Below, piece after piece: positions 15,845-23,403 of a DNA stretch of 64,000 nt. The translations under genes and the position numbers were made by a program. Origin of the DNA: Streptomyces wedmorensis (lineage in GTDB: Bacteria > Actinomycetota > Actinomycetes > Streptomycetales > Streptomycetaceae); assembly GCF_000716445.1 (NCBI RefSeq), contig NZ_JNWK01000005.1, positions 248,001 to 312,000 of the forward strand. Reading direction: 5' to 3'. The notes beneath the pieces are model-generated. The model worked only from the letters and a program-made list of their open reading frames with translations. It made no database searches and was not told the origin of the DNA. Each line of letters opens with the position of its first letter. The first letter of the stretch is position 1.

Positions 15845-15868
15845 GTCACTCTACCGGCCTACAGTGAC
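15845..15868. promoter_or_regulatory. Overlapping divergent promoters of ung and the sugar kinase
   Basis: TAGAGT on the minus strand (15853-15848) and TACAGT on the plus strand (15860-15865) are back-to-back -10 hexamers. They lie within GTCACT (15845-15850) and AGTGAC (15863-15868), a 6-bp inverted repeat with 12-nt spacer. The two promoters must compete for polymerase or share a regulator. Confidence 0.4.
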
Positions 15869-15910
15869 AGCGAACCTTCTTCCGCTCCACCCGCAGTGAG
15901 GACGGTGCAC

Positions 15911-16906
15911 GTGGATCCCGTGAACGAACGGTCCGAGGGCTTGGTCGTCGGCGTCGACTCCGGTGGGTCGGGGCTCCGGATCGCGCTGGCCGGAGCGGGG
16001 GGCGGGGCGGTGCTCGGGACCGTGGTCTCGCGTGAACCGGTGCGGACCGGGGCCGGTGGGATCTCCGCCGCGCACTTCCTCGAGCAGGTGCTTCCGGCGG
16101 TCCGTGGGCTGGCGGAGCCGTACGCGTCGCGTCCGGTGGTCGCGGTCGCGGTGGGCGCCGCCGGCATGGCGACCCTCGGGGACGAGCTGCGGGCCGAGCT
16201 GCCGGGCGCGTTCGCCGGGGCGTGGGGGGTGAGGCGGGTCGCGCTCGCGGCCGACGGGGTCACCGCGTACGCCGGGGCGCTCGGGCAGCGGCCGGGGGCG
16301 GTCGTCGCGGGCGGGACGGGCATGATCGCGCTCGGCACCGACCTGACGGCATGGCGGCGCGCCGACGGCTGGGGGCACCTCCTCGGCGACTGCGGGGGCG
16401 GCGCCTGGATCGGGCGGGCCGGTCTTGAGGCGGCGATGCGCGCGTACGACGGGCGGCGGGGCGGTTCGGTGCCGCTCCTGGCCCGGGCCGAGAAGCTGTT
16501 CGGCCCGGCGGCCGGGGTGCCGGGCGCGCTGTACCCCCGTACGGACAGGGCCGCCGTGCTCGCCTCGTTCGCCCCCGAGGTGGGGCGGTGCGCCGGAGAG
16601 GACCCGGTGGCGGCGGACATCCTGGCGCGGGCCGCCGGCCACGTCGCCGAGGCCGCCGCGGCCGCCTGCCCCGGCGGGCCGGGGGCCGTGGTGGCGCTGA
16701 CCGGCGGGCTGTTCGGGATGGGCGACGCGCTGCTCGTCCCGCTGCGGGCGGCGCTCGGGGAGCTGGTTCCGCACGCGCGTGAGGTGCCGCCCGCCGGTGA
16801 TCCGCTCGCCGGGGCGGTCGGCCTCGCCACGGCGCTGGCCGGTGGCACTCTGCGGCTTCCCGAGGACCCGGCACTGCTGCGCGTCTTCGGGGGCCGGGCG
16901 GCGTAG
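15911..16906 (+). CDS. BadF/BadG/BcrA/BcrD-type ATPase, N-acetylglucosamine kinase-like
   Basis: 331 residues of an ASKHA-fold kinase. Phosphate 1 loop: VVGVDSGGSGLRIAL. Catalytic region: ALAADGVTAYAGAL. Phosphate 2 loop: VVAGGTGMIALGT. The WGHLLGDCGGGAWIGRAGLEAAMRAYDGR block is typical of GlcNAc kinases. Adenosine loop: VALTGGLFGMGD. Likely reaction: ATP-dependent phosphorylation of GlcNAc or a related amino sugar. Start: GTG at 15911 with GAGGA about 9 nt upstream; earlier GTG codons at 15896 and 15905 are possible. It is divergent from ung and 144 nt before a CbiX-like gene. Confidence 0.85.
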   Translation: MDPVNERSEGLVVGVDSGGSGLRIALAGAGGGAVLGTVVSREPVRTGAGGISAAHFLEQVLPAVRGLAEPYASRPVVAVAVGAAGMATLGDELRAELPGAFAGAWGVRRVALAADGVTAYAGALGQRPGAVVAGGTGMIALGTDLTAWRRADGWGHLLGDCGGGAWIGRAGLEAAMRAYDGRRGGSVPLLARAEKLFGPAAGVPGALYPRTDRAAVLASFAPEVGRCAGEDPVAADILARAAGHVAEAAAAACPGGPGAVVALTGGLFGMGDALLVPLRAALGELVPHAREVPPAGDPLAGAVGLATALAGGTLRLPEDPALLRVFGGRAA

Positions 16907-17036
16907 GCCGGGGCATCCGCCCAGGTGGGGGGCGGTACGCGCGGCCGAGAGGGCCGCGGCGGACCTCCGGACCGGACATAGAGGGGCAGAAGGCGCGCGA
17001 CCGCACCTCAGCCGACGGCGCCGTGGACGAAACCAG

Positions 17037-17042
17037 TAGCAT
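17037..17042 (+). promoter_or_regulatory. -10 hexamer before the CbiX-like gene
   Basis: TAGCAT ends 8 nt before the ATG at 17051 and no ribosome binding site is present, suggesting a leaderless transcript. Confidence 0.4.
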
Positions 17043-17050
17043 GCGGCGCC

Positions 17051-17974
17051 ATGAGCTCCCCCAATGGGCCTGCTTCCGGCCTGCCTGTACGAATGCCTCG
17101 ACCCCGCCAGTCCGGGCGGCACCGTCGCCCCGAACCCGCGGCGGCGCCCGAGGGCGCTCCCGCACTGGTTCTCGCCGTTCCCGGCGTTCCGTCCGCCGCT
17201 GTTCGCTCGCTGGCCGAAGAGGTCGTGAGCATCGCCCGTTCCGAGCTGCCCGGCCTGGAGGCCGCGATCGGCTTCCTGGAGGGCGACGACACCGAGTACC
17301 CCGCACTGGCGACCGTGCTGACGTCGGCCGCCGCGCTGCGCACCGAGCGGTACGAGCTGGCCGTGGCCGCCGGCCGTGAGGTCAGCGCCCCGACCGGTCC
17401 GGCCACGGTCGTGGTCCCGCTGCTCGCGGGTCCGGACAGCGCCCAGATGCGCCTGGTGCGCCAGGCCGTCATGGACGGCGGCAACACGGCCGAGCTGACC
17501 GACGTGCTCGGTCCGCACCCGCTGCTCGCGGAGGCGCTCCACGTGCGCCTGTCCGAGGCGGGTCTGGCGCGGGCCGACCGCGCCCGGCTGTTCACGGTCG
17601 CCACGGCCGCCGACGGCATCATCCTGGCCACGGTCGGTGGCGAGGAGGCCGTGCAGGCCGCCGGGATCACCGGCATGCTGCTCGCCGCGCGCCTCGCCGT
17701 GCCGGTGATGGCCGCCGCGCTCGACCAGGAGGGCTCCATCGCCTCCATCGCCGACCAGCTGCGCGCCGCCGGCTCGGAGCAGCTGGCCCTCGCCCCGTAC
17801 CTGATCGGCCCCGAGCTGGCCGACGGCCTCCTGGACGTCGCCTCGAAGGAGGCCGGGTGCGCCGCCGCCGAGCCGCTGGGCGCCTACCCGGCCATCGGCA
17901 AGCTGGTGCTCACGCAGTACACGGCCGCGCTGGGCATCCCGCCGCAGCAGCCGCAGGACGCGCCCTCGCTCTGA
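17051..17974 (+). CDS. Degenerate CbiX-like (sirohydrochlorin chelatase fold) protein
   Basis: 307 residues. The two-domain arrangement resembles CbiX/SirB chelatases: strands such as ALVLAVPGVPSAAV and ATVVVPLLAGPDSAQM repeat later as FTVATAADGIILA and LALAPYLIGPELADGL. The metal-binding histidines (HGS in strand one, GxHxxxDIP-like in the second) are absent, replaced by VPGVPS and DSAQMRL. It is therefore unlikely to insert cobalt or iron by the known mechanism. The N-terminal ~35 residues are basic and disordered. No signal peptide. A strong hairpin follows the stop. Function unknown. Confidence 0.72.
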   Translation: MSSPNGPASGLPVRMPRPRQSGRHRRPEPAAAPEGAPALVLAVPGVPSAAVRSLAEEVVSIARSELPGLEAAIGFLEGDDTEYPALATVLTSAAALRTERYELAVAAGREVSAPTGPATVVVPLLAGPDSAQMRLVRQAVMDGGNTAELTDVLGPHPLLAEALHVRLSEAGLARADRARLFTVATAADGIILATVGGEEAVQAAGITGMLLAARLAVPVMAAALDQEGSIASIADQLRAAGSEQLALAPYLIGPELADGLLDVASKEAGCAAAEPLGAYPAIGKLVLTQYTAALGIPPQQPQDAPSL

Positions 17975-18006
17975 GGTCCCCGGTCCCGCGTCGCAGTCGT
18001 ACGGGA

Positions 18007-18038
18007 GGGCCCGCTCCGGAATCGTCCGGGGCGGGCCC
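18007..18038. terminator. Bidirectional terminator hairpin
   Basis: GGGCCCGCTCCGGA, loop ATCG, TCCGGGGCGGGCCC: 14-bp stem with one T-G pair, between the CbiX-like and lactonase-like convergent genes. No T-run, as is usual in high-GC actinomycetes. Confidence 0.8.
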
Positions 18039-18126
18039 CTCGCCGTGCCGCGCCCCCGTGTGAGGGCCGCCCGCGGCGCGGGGACGGGCCCTTCGTGGCA
18101 CCTGCCCCCGCGAAGGGACGCTGCCC

Positions 18127-19176
18127 TCAGCCGAAGACGACGCAGGAGGCCGCGGGTGCCTCGACGGCGCCCGCGCGGGACGGGATCCCGGTCACCGGGT
18201 CGAGGGTGAACCAGGTGACGTCGCCGGAACGCTCGTTGGCGGCGTACAGGCGCCGCCCGGAGGGGTCGAGGGTCAGGTCGCGCGGCCAGCGGCCCCCGCA
18301 GGGCACGGTGGCGACGAGGCGCGCCCCGGCGCCGTCCGCGTCGAGGGCGAGCACGGCGACGGTGTCGTCGCCGCGCACGGCGGCCCACAGGAAGCGGCCG
18401 TCGGGGGCGACGACGACCTCGGAGGGGTGGCTGGGGCCGGTGGCGCCCTCGGGGACGACGGAGGTCTCCCCGACGGGTTCGAGCACGCCCGCCACGGCGT
18501 CCCAGCGGCAGACGGTGAGGGTGGGCTCCAGCTCGTTCAGGACGTACGCGTACGTGCCCGCCGGGTGGAACGCGAGGTGGCGCGGTCCCGTACCCGGCCG
18601 CAGCGCCGTCTCGCCGTGCAGGGTGAGCGCCCCGGTGTCGCCGTCGAGCGCGCAGATCCGTACGGAGTCGGTGCCGAGGTCCACGCTGACGACCCACCGG
18701 CCGCTGGGATCGGGAAGCACCTGGTGGGCGTGGGGGGCGCGCTGGCGGTCGGCGACGGGGCCGCTTCCCTCGTGCGCCAGGACGGCCGTGGCGGCGCGCG
18801 CGGTGCCGTCCTCGGCCAGGGGCAGGGCCGTGACGCTGCCGGAGGTGTAGTTGGCCGTGAGGAGGTGGCCGTCGGCGACCGCGAGATGGGTGGGAGCCGC
18901 GCCACCGACGGGCACGGGCGGGCCGAGCGGCCGCGGTACGGGCCCGGTGACGTCGAACGCGGCCACCGCCCCCGCCTCGGTCTCCGACACGGCGTGCAGC
19001 ACCGGGCCCGCGAGCGCGAGGAACGAGGGATCGGCGACGGCATCGCTCCCGCCGGTCACCGTCAGCGCGCCCGTCTCCGGGTCCACCTCCGCGGCGAGCA
19101 CCCCGCGCCCGCCCGCCGACGTGAACGATCCGATGTACGCCCGCGCCCCGCCCGGTGCCGCCCCTGTGCCGCCCAT
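18127..19176 (-). CDS. Lactonase family protein (seven-bladed propeller, Pgl-like)
   Basis: 349 residues. ARAYIGSFTSAGGRGVLAAEVDPETGAL is the typical first blade. PTHLAVADGHLLTANYTSGSV, RAPHAHQVLPDPSGRWVVSVDLGTDSV, GPRHLAFHPAGTYAYVLNEL and WPRDLTLDPSGRRLYAANERSGDV are the conserved propeller blocks of the YkgB/6-phosphogluconolactonase-related family. Soluble, no signal peptide. ATG with GGGGAGG upstream. Members may hydrolyse 6-phosphogluconolactone or other lactones; the true substrate is uncertain. Monocistronic, convergent with the CbiX-like gene. Confidence 0.9.
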   Translation of the reverse strand: MGGTGAAPGGARAYIGSFTSAGGRGVLAAEVDPETGALTVTGGSDAVADPSFLALAGPVLHAVSETEAGAVAAFDVTGPVPRPLGPPVPVGGAAPTHLAVADGHLLTANYTSGSVTALPLAEDGTARAATAVLAHEGSGPVADRQRAPHAHQVLPDPSGRWVVSVDLGTDSVRICALDGDTGALTLHGETALRPGTGPRHLAFHPAGTYAYVLNELEPTLTVCRWDAVAGVLEPVGETSVVPEGATGPSHPSEVVVAPDGRFLWAAVRGDDTVAVLALDADGAGARLVATVPCGGRWPRDLTLDPSGRRLYAANERSGDVTWFTLDPVTGIPSRAGAVEAPAASCVVFG

Positions 19177-19438
19177 GGCCCCTCCCCTGCCCCGTGGCCG
19201 GTCACGGTGGACCGGCCGTCGTCGTCCGTCGGCCCGACGGTAGCAGGCGGTCTAGACCAAAGCGTGAGCGTGGGACGGGCCGGACGAGACGCCGGGCCCT
19301 GTCCGGAAAGCAGCGCCGTCTGCCCGGAGGGCAGGGCTCGCGGTGTCCGGTGGGTACGAGCGCAAGGCCCGGACAGGGCCCAGCCGCCGGCCCGAATGGG
19401 ACGACCGGACGTCGCGCCCTGGCGGGCGGGCGGCGCGC

Positions 19439-21025
19439 TCAGGCCGCCGGCACCAGGGGGGCGCGCGGCGACGTGCGCAGCGGTGCGGCCAGGTCCACCA
19501 GCGCCTGCTCCAGGCCGTGCAGGTGACCGAGGGCCGTCTCGGCCCCGGGGTGGTGCTGCGGGACGCCGTCGGCCTCGGCGGCCACCGCCCCCGCGGGACG
19601 CGCCTGCGGCACCAGGGCGCGGACGGCGGCCTCGACCCGCCAGGCCGCCGCCGCCAGCCGGGCGTCGTGGGAGGCGTCCGGGTCGGCGGCCACCACGGTC
19701 AGCCCCCTGATCTCCCGTGCGCAGTCGTCGAGGAGGGCCAGCACCCGGCGCGCCCTCGCCTTCCGCGCCCGCAACGGGCTCAGCGGGTGCACCAACGGCG
19801 CCAGGGACAGCCGCACCCGCCCCAGCAGCAGCTCCAGCTCCTGCGCGTGCCGCGCCGGATCCGCGGCGGGGTCCCCCGCCAGCCGCCGCGCCGCGGCCGT
19901 CGTGCACGTGTGCACACACGTCACCGCACGCTCGATCCAGGCGTTGGTCGCCGCGTGCGTGGTCACCGGCAGCAGTGCCACCCCGATCGCAGCCCCGATC
20001 GCCCCGACGGCCGTCTCCTGGAAGCGGAGCAGCAGCAGCCCGGGGTGCAGCACGCCGAGCAGCCCGTACAGGAGCCCGGCCATGACGGTCACGAAGAACA
20101 TCATCCAGCTGTACGAGAGGGGCGCGGTGTAGAAGATCCCGAACACGCACACGGCAACCAGGAGGGCGGTGGGGCCGGCGGCGCCGCCGAGGGGGACGGC
20201 GATCAGGAGTCCGGCCGCGATGCCCGCGACCGTGCCGAGGACGCGGCGGAAGCCCCGTACGAGCGTCTCGCCGCGGGAGGCGGTGTTGACGAAGATCCAC
20301 CAGGCCGTGCCGACGGCCCAGTACCAGCGTTCGTGGGAGATCATCTGGCCGGCCGCGAGCGCGATGGCGCAGGCCGCCGTGGCCTGGACGGCCTGCCGGG
20401 TGGTCGCGCGGGCCAGGCCCGACCCCGGCAGCGGGGCGGGCGCGGTCGGCGGCGGGACGCGGCGCTCGATGCACCAGGCCCCGAAGCGAACCGCTCCCAC
20501 GACGAGCAGCGCGAGGGCGACGGCCGCGTACAGCTCGGGAAGCTGGGCGGGCAGCGCGTGCAGGAACTGGGTGACGAAGAACTGCATGAAGGCGAAGATG
20601 CCGAGGGCGTGGCCGCGCGGGCCCCAGCGGCGGGCGTACACGCCGGCGAAGACGACGAGCAGCCAGGCCGCGTCGCGGGCGAGCGGCACGTCGTGCAGGA
20701 GGGTCGCCAGGGCGAGCACGGGGAAGCCGACCGTCGGCAGCAGGGCTGTGGTGACGGCCTGGCGGCGGACCGTGGGGTCGGCCACCGTGAAGAGCGCGAG
20801 CAGCGCGGCGAGACCGGCGGTGATGGACGCGACGAGGGAGAGGCCGAGCATCTCGGCCAGGGCGACCGCGAGCGCGATGCCGAGGACGGCACGCAGCGAG
20901 ACCCTGAGCCTGACCCGGCCCGGATCCGGTGCCATGAAGTACTTCCGCACGGCGGCCAATCCCGCCCCCCTTGATCTGTCCTCACCGCGCGCGAGGCTCC
21001 CCTGGGGTGGTGGGGGCTCGGACAC
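19439..21025 (-). CDS. FUSC family integral membrane protein
   Basis: 528 residues. Two blocks of about five or six membrane helices (roughly residues 44-190 and 215-385) flank a short cytoplasmic link, followed by a ~140-residue Ala/Arg/Leu-rich cytoplasmic tail. The duplicated fusaric-acid-resistance (FUSC/AaeB-like) arrangement is clear, including the GQMISHERWYWAVGTAWWIF segment and RVLGTVAGIAAGLL. Likely an aromatic-acid or amphiphile exporter; substrate unknown. The start at GTG 21025 lacks a good ribosome site; GTG or ATG codons near 20950-20935 are alternatives. An upstream gap of 225 nt carries short palindromes. Confidence 0.9.
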   Translation of the reverse strand: MSEPPPPQGSLARGEDRSRGAGLAAVRKYFMAPDPGRVRLRVSLRAVLGIALAVALAEMLGLSLVASITAGLAALLALFTVADPTVRRQAVTTALLPTVGFPVLALATLLHDVPLARDAAWLLVVFAGVYARRWGPRGHALGIFAFMQFFVTQFLHALPAQLPELYAAVALALLVVGAVRFGAWCIERRVPPPTAPAPLPGSGLARATTRQAVQATAACAIALAAGQMISHERWYWAVGTAWWIFVNTASRGETLVRGFRRVLGTVAGIAAGLLIAVPLGGAAGPTALLVAVCVFGIFYTAPLSYSWMMFFVTVMAGLLYGLLGVLHPGLLLLRFQETAVGAIGAAIGVALLPVTTHAATNAWIERAVTCVHTCTTAAARRLAGDPAADPARHAQELELLLGRVRLSLAPLVHPLSPLRARKARARRVLALLDDCAREIRGLTVVAADPDASHDARLAAAAWRVEAAVRALVPQARPAGAVAAEADGVPQHHPGAETALGHLHGLEQALVDLAAPLRTSPRAPLVPAA

Positions 21026-21149
21026 GACGAAAGCACCGCGGGCCGGTCCGGCCTCGTCGCCGGACGGCGCTGCGCGGCGCCGAAGGTATGTGTTGCCTAC
21101 AAGGATAGACCGAAAGGGGCATAGCGGCTCAACCGCCGGGCGAAACGCT

Positions 21150-21203
21150 GAGCCAATGGCTCACCTCCGGCGCGGTGAGAGTGACCGGATGAAAGCCATT
21201 GGC
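21150..21203. promoter_or_regulatory. Two AGCCATTGGC-type elements in the FUSC / ester cyclase gap
   Basis: GAGCCAATGGCTC at 21150-21162 is a perfect palindrome around a central A. AGCCATTGGC recurs in the other orientation sense at 21194-21203. The gap lies upstream of the FUSC gene and downstream of the ester cyclase gene, so these may be control sites for FUSC; no regulator is adjacent. Confidence 0.35.
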
Positions 21204-21250
21204 CCATGTCGACGAGCCCGCACGCCGTCCGCGCGGTCCGCCGACCGTGC

Positions 21251-21946
21251 TCAGCCCTCCATCGCTCCGAGCTGCTTCATCAGGCCGAGGTCGTCGAAGT
21301 TCCACCAGCTCTCCGCGATCTTGCCGCCCGCACAGCGGAAGGTCGCGTGGGCCGTTCCGGTCACCTCGCGGCCCGTGGCCTCCATGCCCTGGTACGCGCC
21401 CGTGTGACGCCCCTTGAACGATGCGCGTACACACACCGTGTCGCCCTCGGCGACCATGCTCTCGATGGTCGCCACGGGCTCGAACGCGGCCATGATCTCC
21501 TGGTTCTCGACCTTGGCCTGTTCGAGCCCGATGTCGTACGAGGACAGGGACGGGTCGTGCTCGCGGTAGTCGGCCGTACAGATCGCGTCCGCCGCGTCGA
21601 CGTTCCCCGCGTTGATCACGTCGTCGAAGAAGCTCCGGACCACGGCCTTGTTGAGCTGCTCGTCACGCACCACGTCGAGGTCCGTGAACGACGGCTCCCT
21701 GTCGCACAGCGCGACCATCTCCCGGAAGATCCGGTCGGTCTCGGGCAGGTGCGAGTTCTTCATCGCCTCCTCGTAGGAGGGGAACTCCACGATCTCCACC
21801 ACGTGGGTGGAGTCGGCGCGGTCGCGCCCCACGATCGAGTGGGTCGCCGTCCGCTTGCCCCGGGTCGCCTCGACCCAGGAATCCATCAGCTGGTTCAACT
21901 CATCGACCCTGCTCGTCGTGCAGTCGATGACCTGTACGAACGTCAT
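21251..21946 (-). CDS. Two-domain protein: dimeric alpha/beta-barrel plus SnoaL-like ester cyclase
   Basis: 231 residues. Residues 1-85 (FVQVIDCTTSRVDELNQL ... DSTHVVEIVEFPSYEEAMKNSHLPET) resemble an antibiotic-monooxygenase-like dimeric barrel. Residues ~100-231 are a SnoaL/ester cyclase domain: NKAVVRSFFDDVINAGNVDAADAICTADYREHDP, then VCVRASFKGRHTGAYQG, GREVTGTAHATFRCAGGKIAESWWNFDDLGLMKQLG. SnoaL folds catalyse aldol cyclisation or hydrolysis of small molecules, but many are uncharacterised. ATG at 21946 follows GGGAG by 5 nt. It is not inside a recognisable biosynthetic cluster. Confidence 0.85.
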   Translation of the reverse strand: MTFVQVIDCTTSRVDELNQLMDSWVEATRGKRTATHSIVGRDRADSTHVVEIVEFPSYEEAMKNSHLPETDRIFREMVALCDREPSFTDLDVVRDEQLNKAVVRSFFDDVINAGNVDAADAICTADYREHDPSLSSYDIGLEQAKVENQEIMAAFEPVATIESMVAEGDTVCVRASFKGRHTGAYQGMEATGREVTGTAHATFRCAGGKIAESWWNFDDLGLMKQLGAMEG

Positions 21947-22213
21947 CACGGCTCCCATCATCCGACGCGGCCCACGACAGCTTCAGGCTATGCCCGGCCC
22001 GCGGTCGGTGCCCCCGGACCGCCCGACCGGAACGGATCCGAGCCGGTGGCGGCCCGGGTCGCGCCGAGTCGCCTGCCGCCCAGGTGCGAGCCGATTCCCA
22101 GGAGTTGAAGCCGAGTGGGCGGCGTACGAGAATCGAAGGAGATTCGGCTCGGCAGCGCCGTCGTCGTCCTCGCGGCGTTCCTCTCCCGCGCGAGCGAGGA
22201 AGGATCGATCGAG

Positions 22214-23296
22214 ATGGAGTTGTTCACCGGGGCGTACGGCGACAACCTCCAGGCCGAGGGGGCGGCCGACCGCAACCGGAGCATGCAGAACGCTCTCGAC
22301 GGTTTCATGAACGGGCTGACCGGGGCCGACCGCGCCGCACTCGAACGGGTCGCCCTCACCGTGGTGGCCCTGGAGGACACCCAGGAACGCGCGTGGGCGG
22401 GTCACCGGCAGAACGAGGTCCACTACTCCGGCAGCATGGTCAAACTCCTGGCCATGTACGCGGCGCACACCCTGCGCTTCTTCTCCCGCCAACTGATCCT
22501 GGAACAGCATCCGCCGTCTTCGGACGCCTTCTTCCTCGGTCTTGAGAGCGCCTTCAACGGCAAGATCAGACAGAAGACCCCGAGCAAGATCACCCTCCAG
22601 CACGGGAGCGACGACGCCAAGATCGTGCCGGACTACCGGACGGTCCTCGAACCCCAACTCGACGCGTCGGGGCGGCCCGTCGGCGTCGAGTTCACCTTCG
22701 GCTACCGCACCCAGCTCAGGGAGATGCTCCTCCAGCAGCAGAACGCCGGCGCGGCGGCCAGCATCCACGGCGTCGCGTTCGGCTTCATGAACGCCAAGGC
22801 CGGGGACGACGGCTTCTTCCGGGAGCCGGCCCAGCAGGGAATCTGGCTCGCCGGCGACTACCTGGGGCAGTGGACCGCGGTGCGCATCGCGTCCACGAAC
22901 GACGGGCAGGTCGCCCAGGCGACCACGACCGTGGACATGGCGAGACTCGTCACCCGGATGTTCGACGGCAGCCTGGAGAGCGGCAGCCCGACCGATCTCG
23001 TCCAGATGCTCGCGGGCGGCGGGCGCAGCTGGTTCCACCGCGAACTCCTGTGGCCGAACGGCGGGCTCTCCGCCACGCACTCCAAGATCGGCATCGGCCC
23101 CCTCAAGCCCAACAGCGCCGGCGTCGTCCACAAAGTGGTCTCGGAGGCGCTCAAGGTGCACGACGGCAACCGGGACCTCGACTTCGTGGTCGTGTGGCAG
23201 AACCTCAAGGTCCCCGCCGACCCGACCAGAGCCGAACTCGAGCGGGTCTCCCGCATGGTCGAGGCCACCGTCAACGGCTTCCTGCCCACCGTGTGA
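22214..23296 (+). CDS. Serine hydrolase / beta-lactamase-fold-like protein
   Basis: About 360 residues. VHYSGSMVKLLAMYAAHTLRFF contains S-M-V-K, an SxxK motif in the same context as class A beta-lactamases and DD-peptidases. Near the C-terminus ATHSKIGIGPL could be the KTG-equivalent strand. A clear SDN motif is not seen. No signal peptide is present, which is odd for this fold; the protein should be cytoplasmic. ATG at 22214 has AAGGA about 10 nt upstream; an upstream in-frame start at 22115 adds a weak hydrophobic stretch. Its substrate is unknown. It is convergent with a Ser/Thr kinase gene. Confidence 0.62.
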   Translation: MELFTGAYGDNLQAEGAADRNRSMQNALDGFMNGLTGADRAALERVALTVVALEDTQERAWAGHRQNEVHYSGSMVKLLAMYAAHTLRFFSRQLILEQHPPSSDAFFLGLESAFNGKIRQKTPSKITLQHGSDDAKIVPDYRTVLEPQLDASGRPVGVEFTFGYRTQLREMLLQQQNAGAAASIHGVAFGFMNAKAGDDGFFREPAQQGIWLAGDYLGQWTAVRIASTNDGQVAQATTTVDMARLVTRMFDGSLESGSPTDLVQMLAGGGRSWFHRELLWPNGGLSATHSKIGIGPLKPNSAGVVHKVVSEALKVHDGNRDLDFVVVWQNLKVPADPTRAELERVSRMVEATVNGFLPTV

Positions 23297-23403
23297 GGGC
23301 ACGCGCATACGGACGTCTGCCGCCCCCGGCGGGCGACCGGGTCCGACTGTCCCTCGCCGCGGACACGGAGCACGCCGGGGGACGGGTCGGCGACGTGCCC
23401 CGG

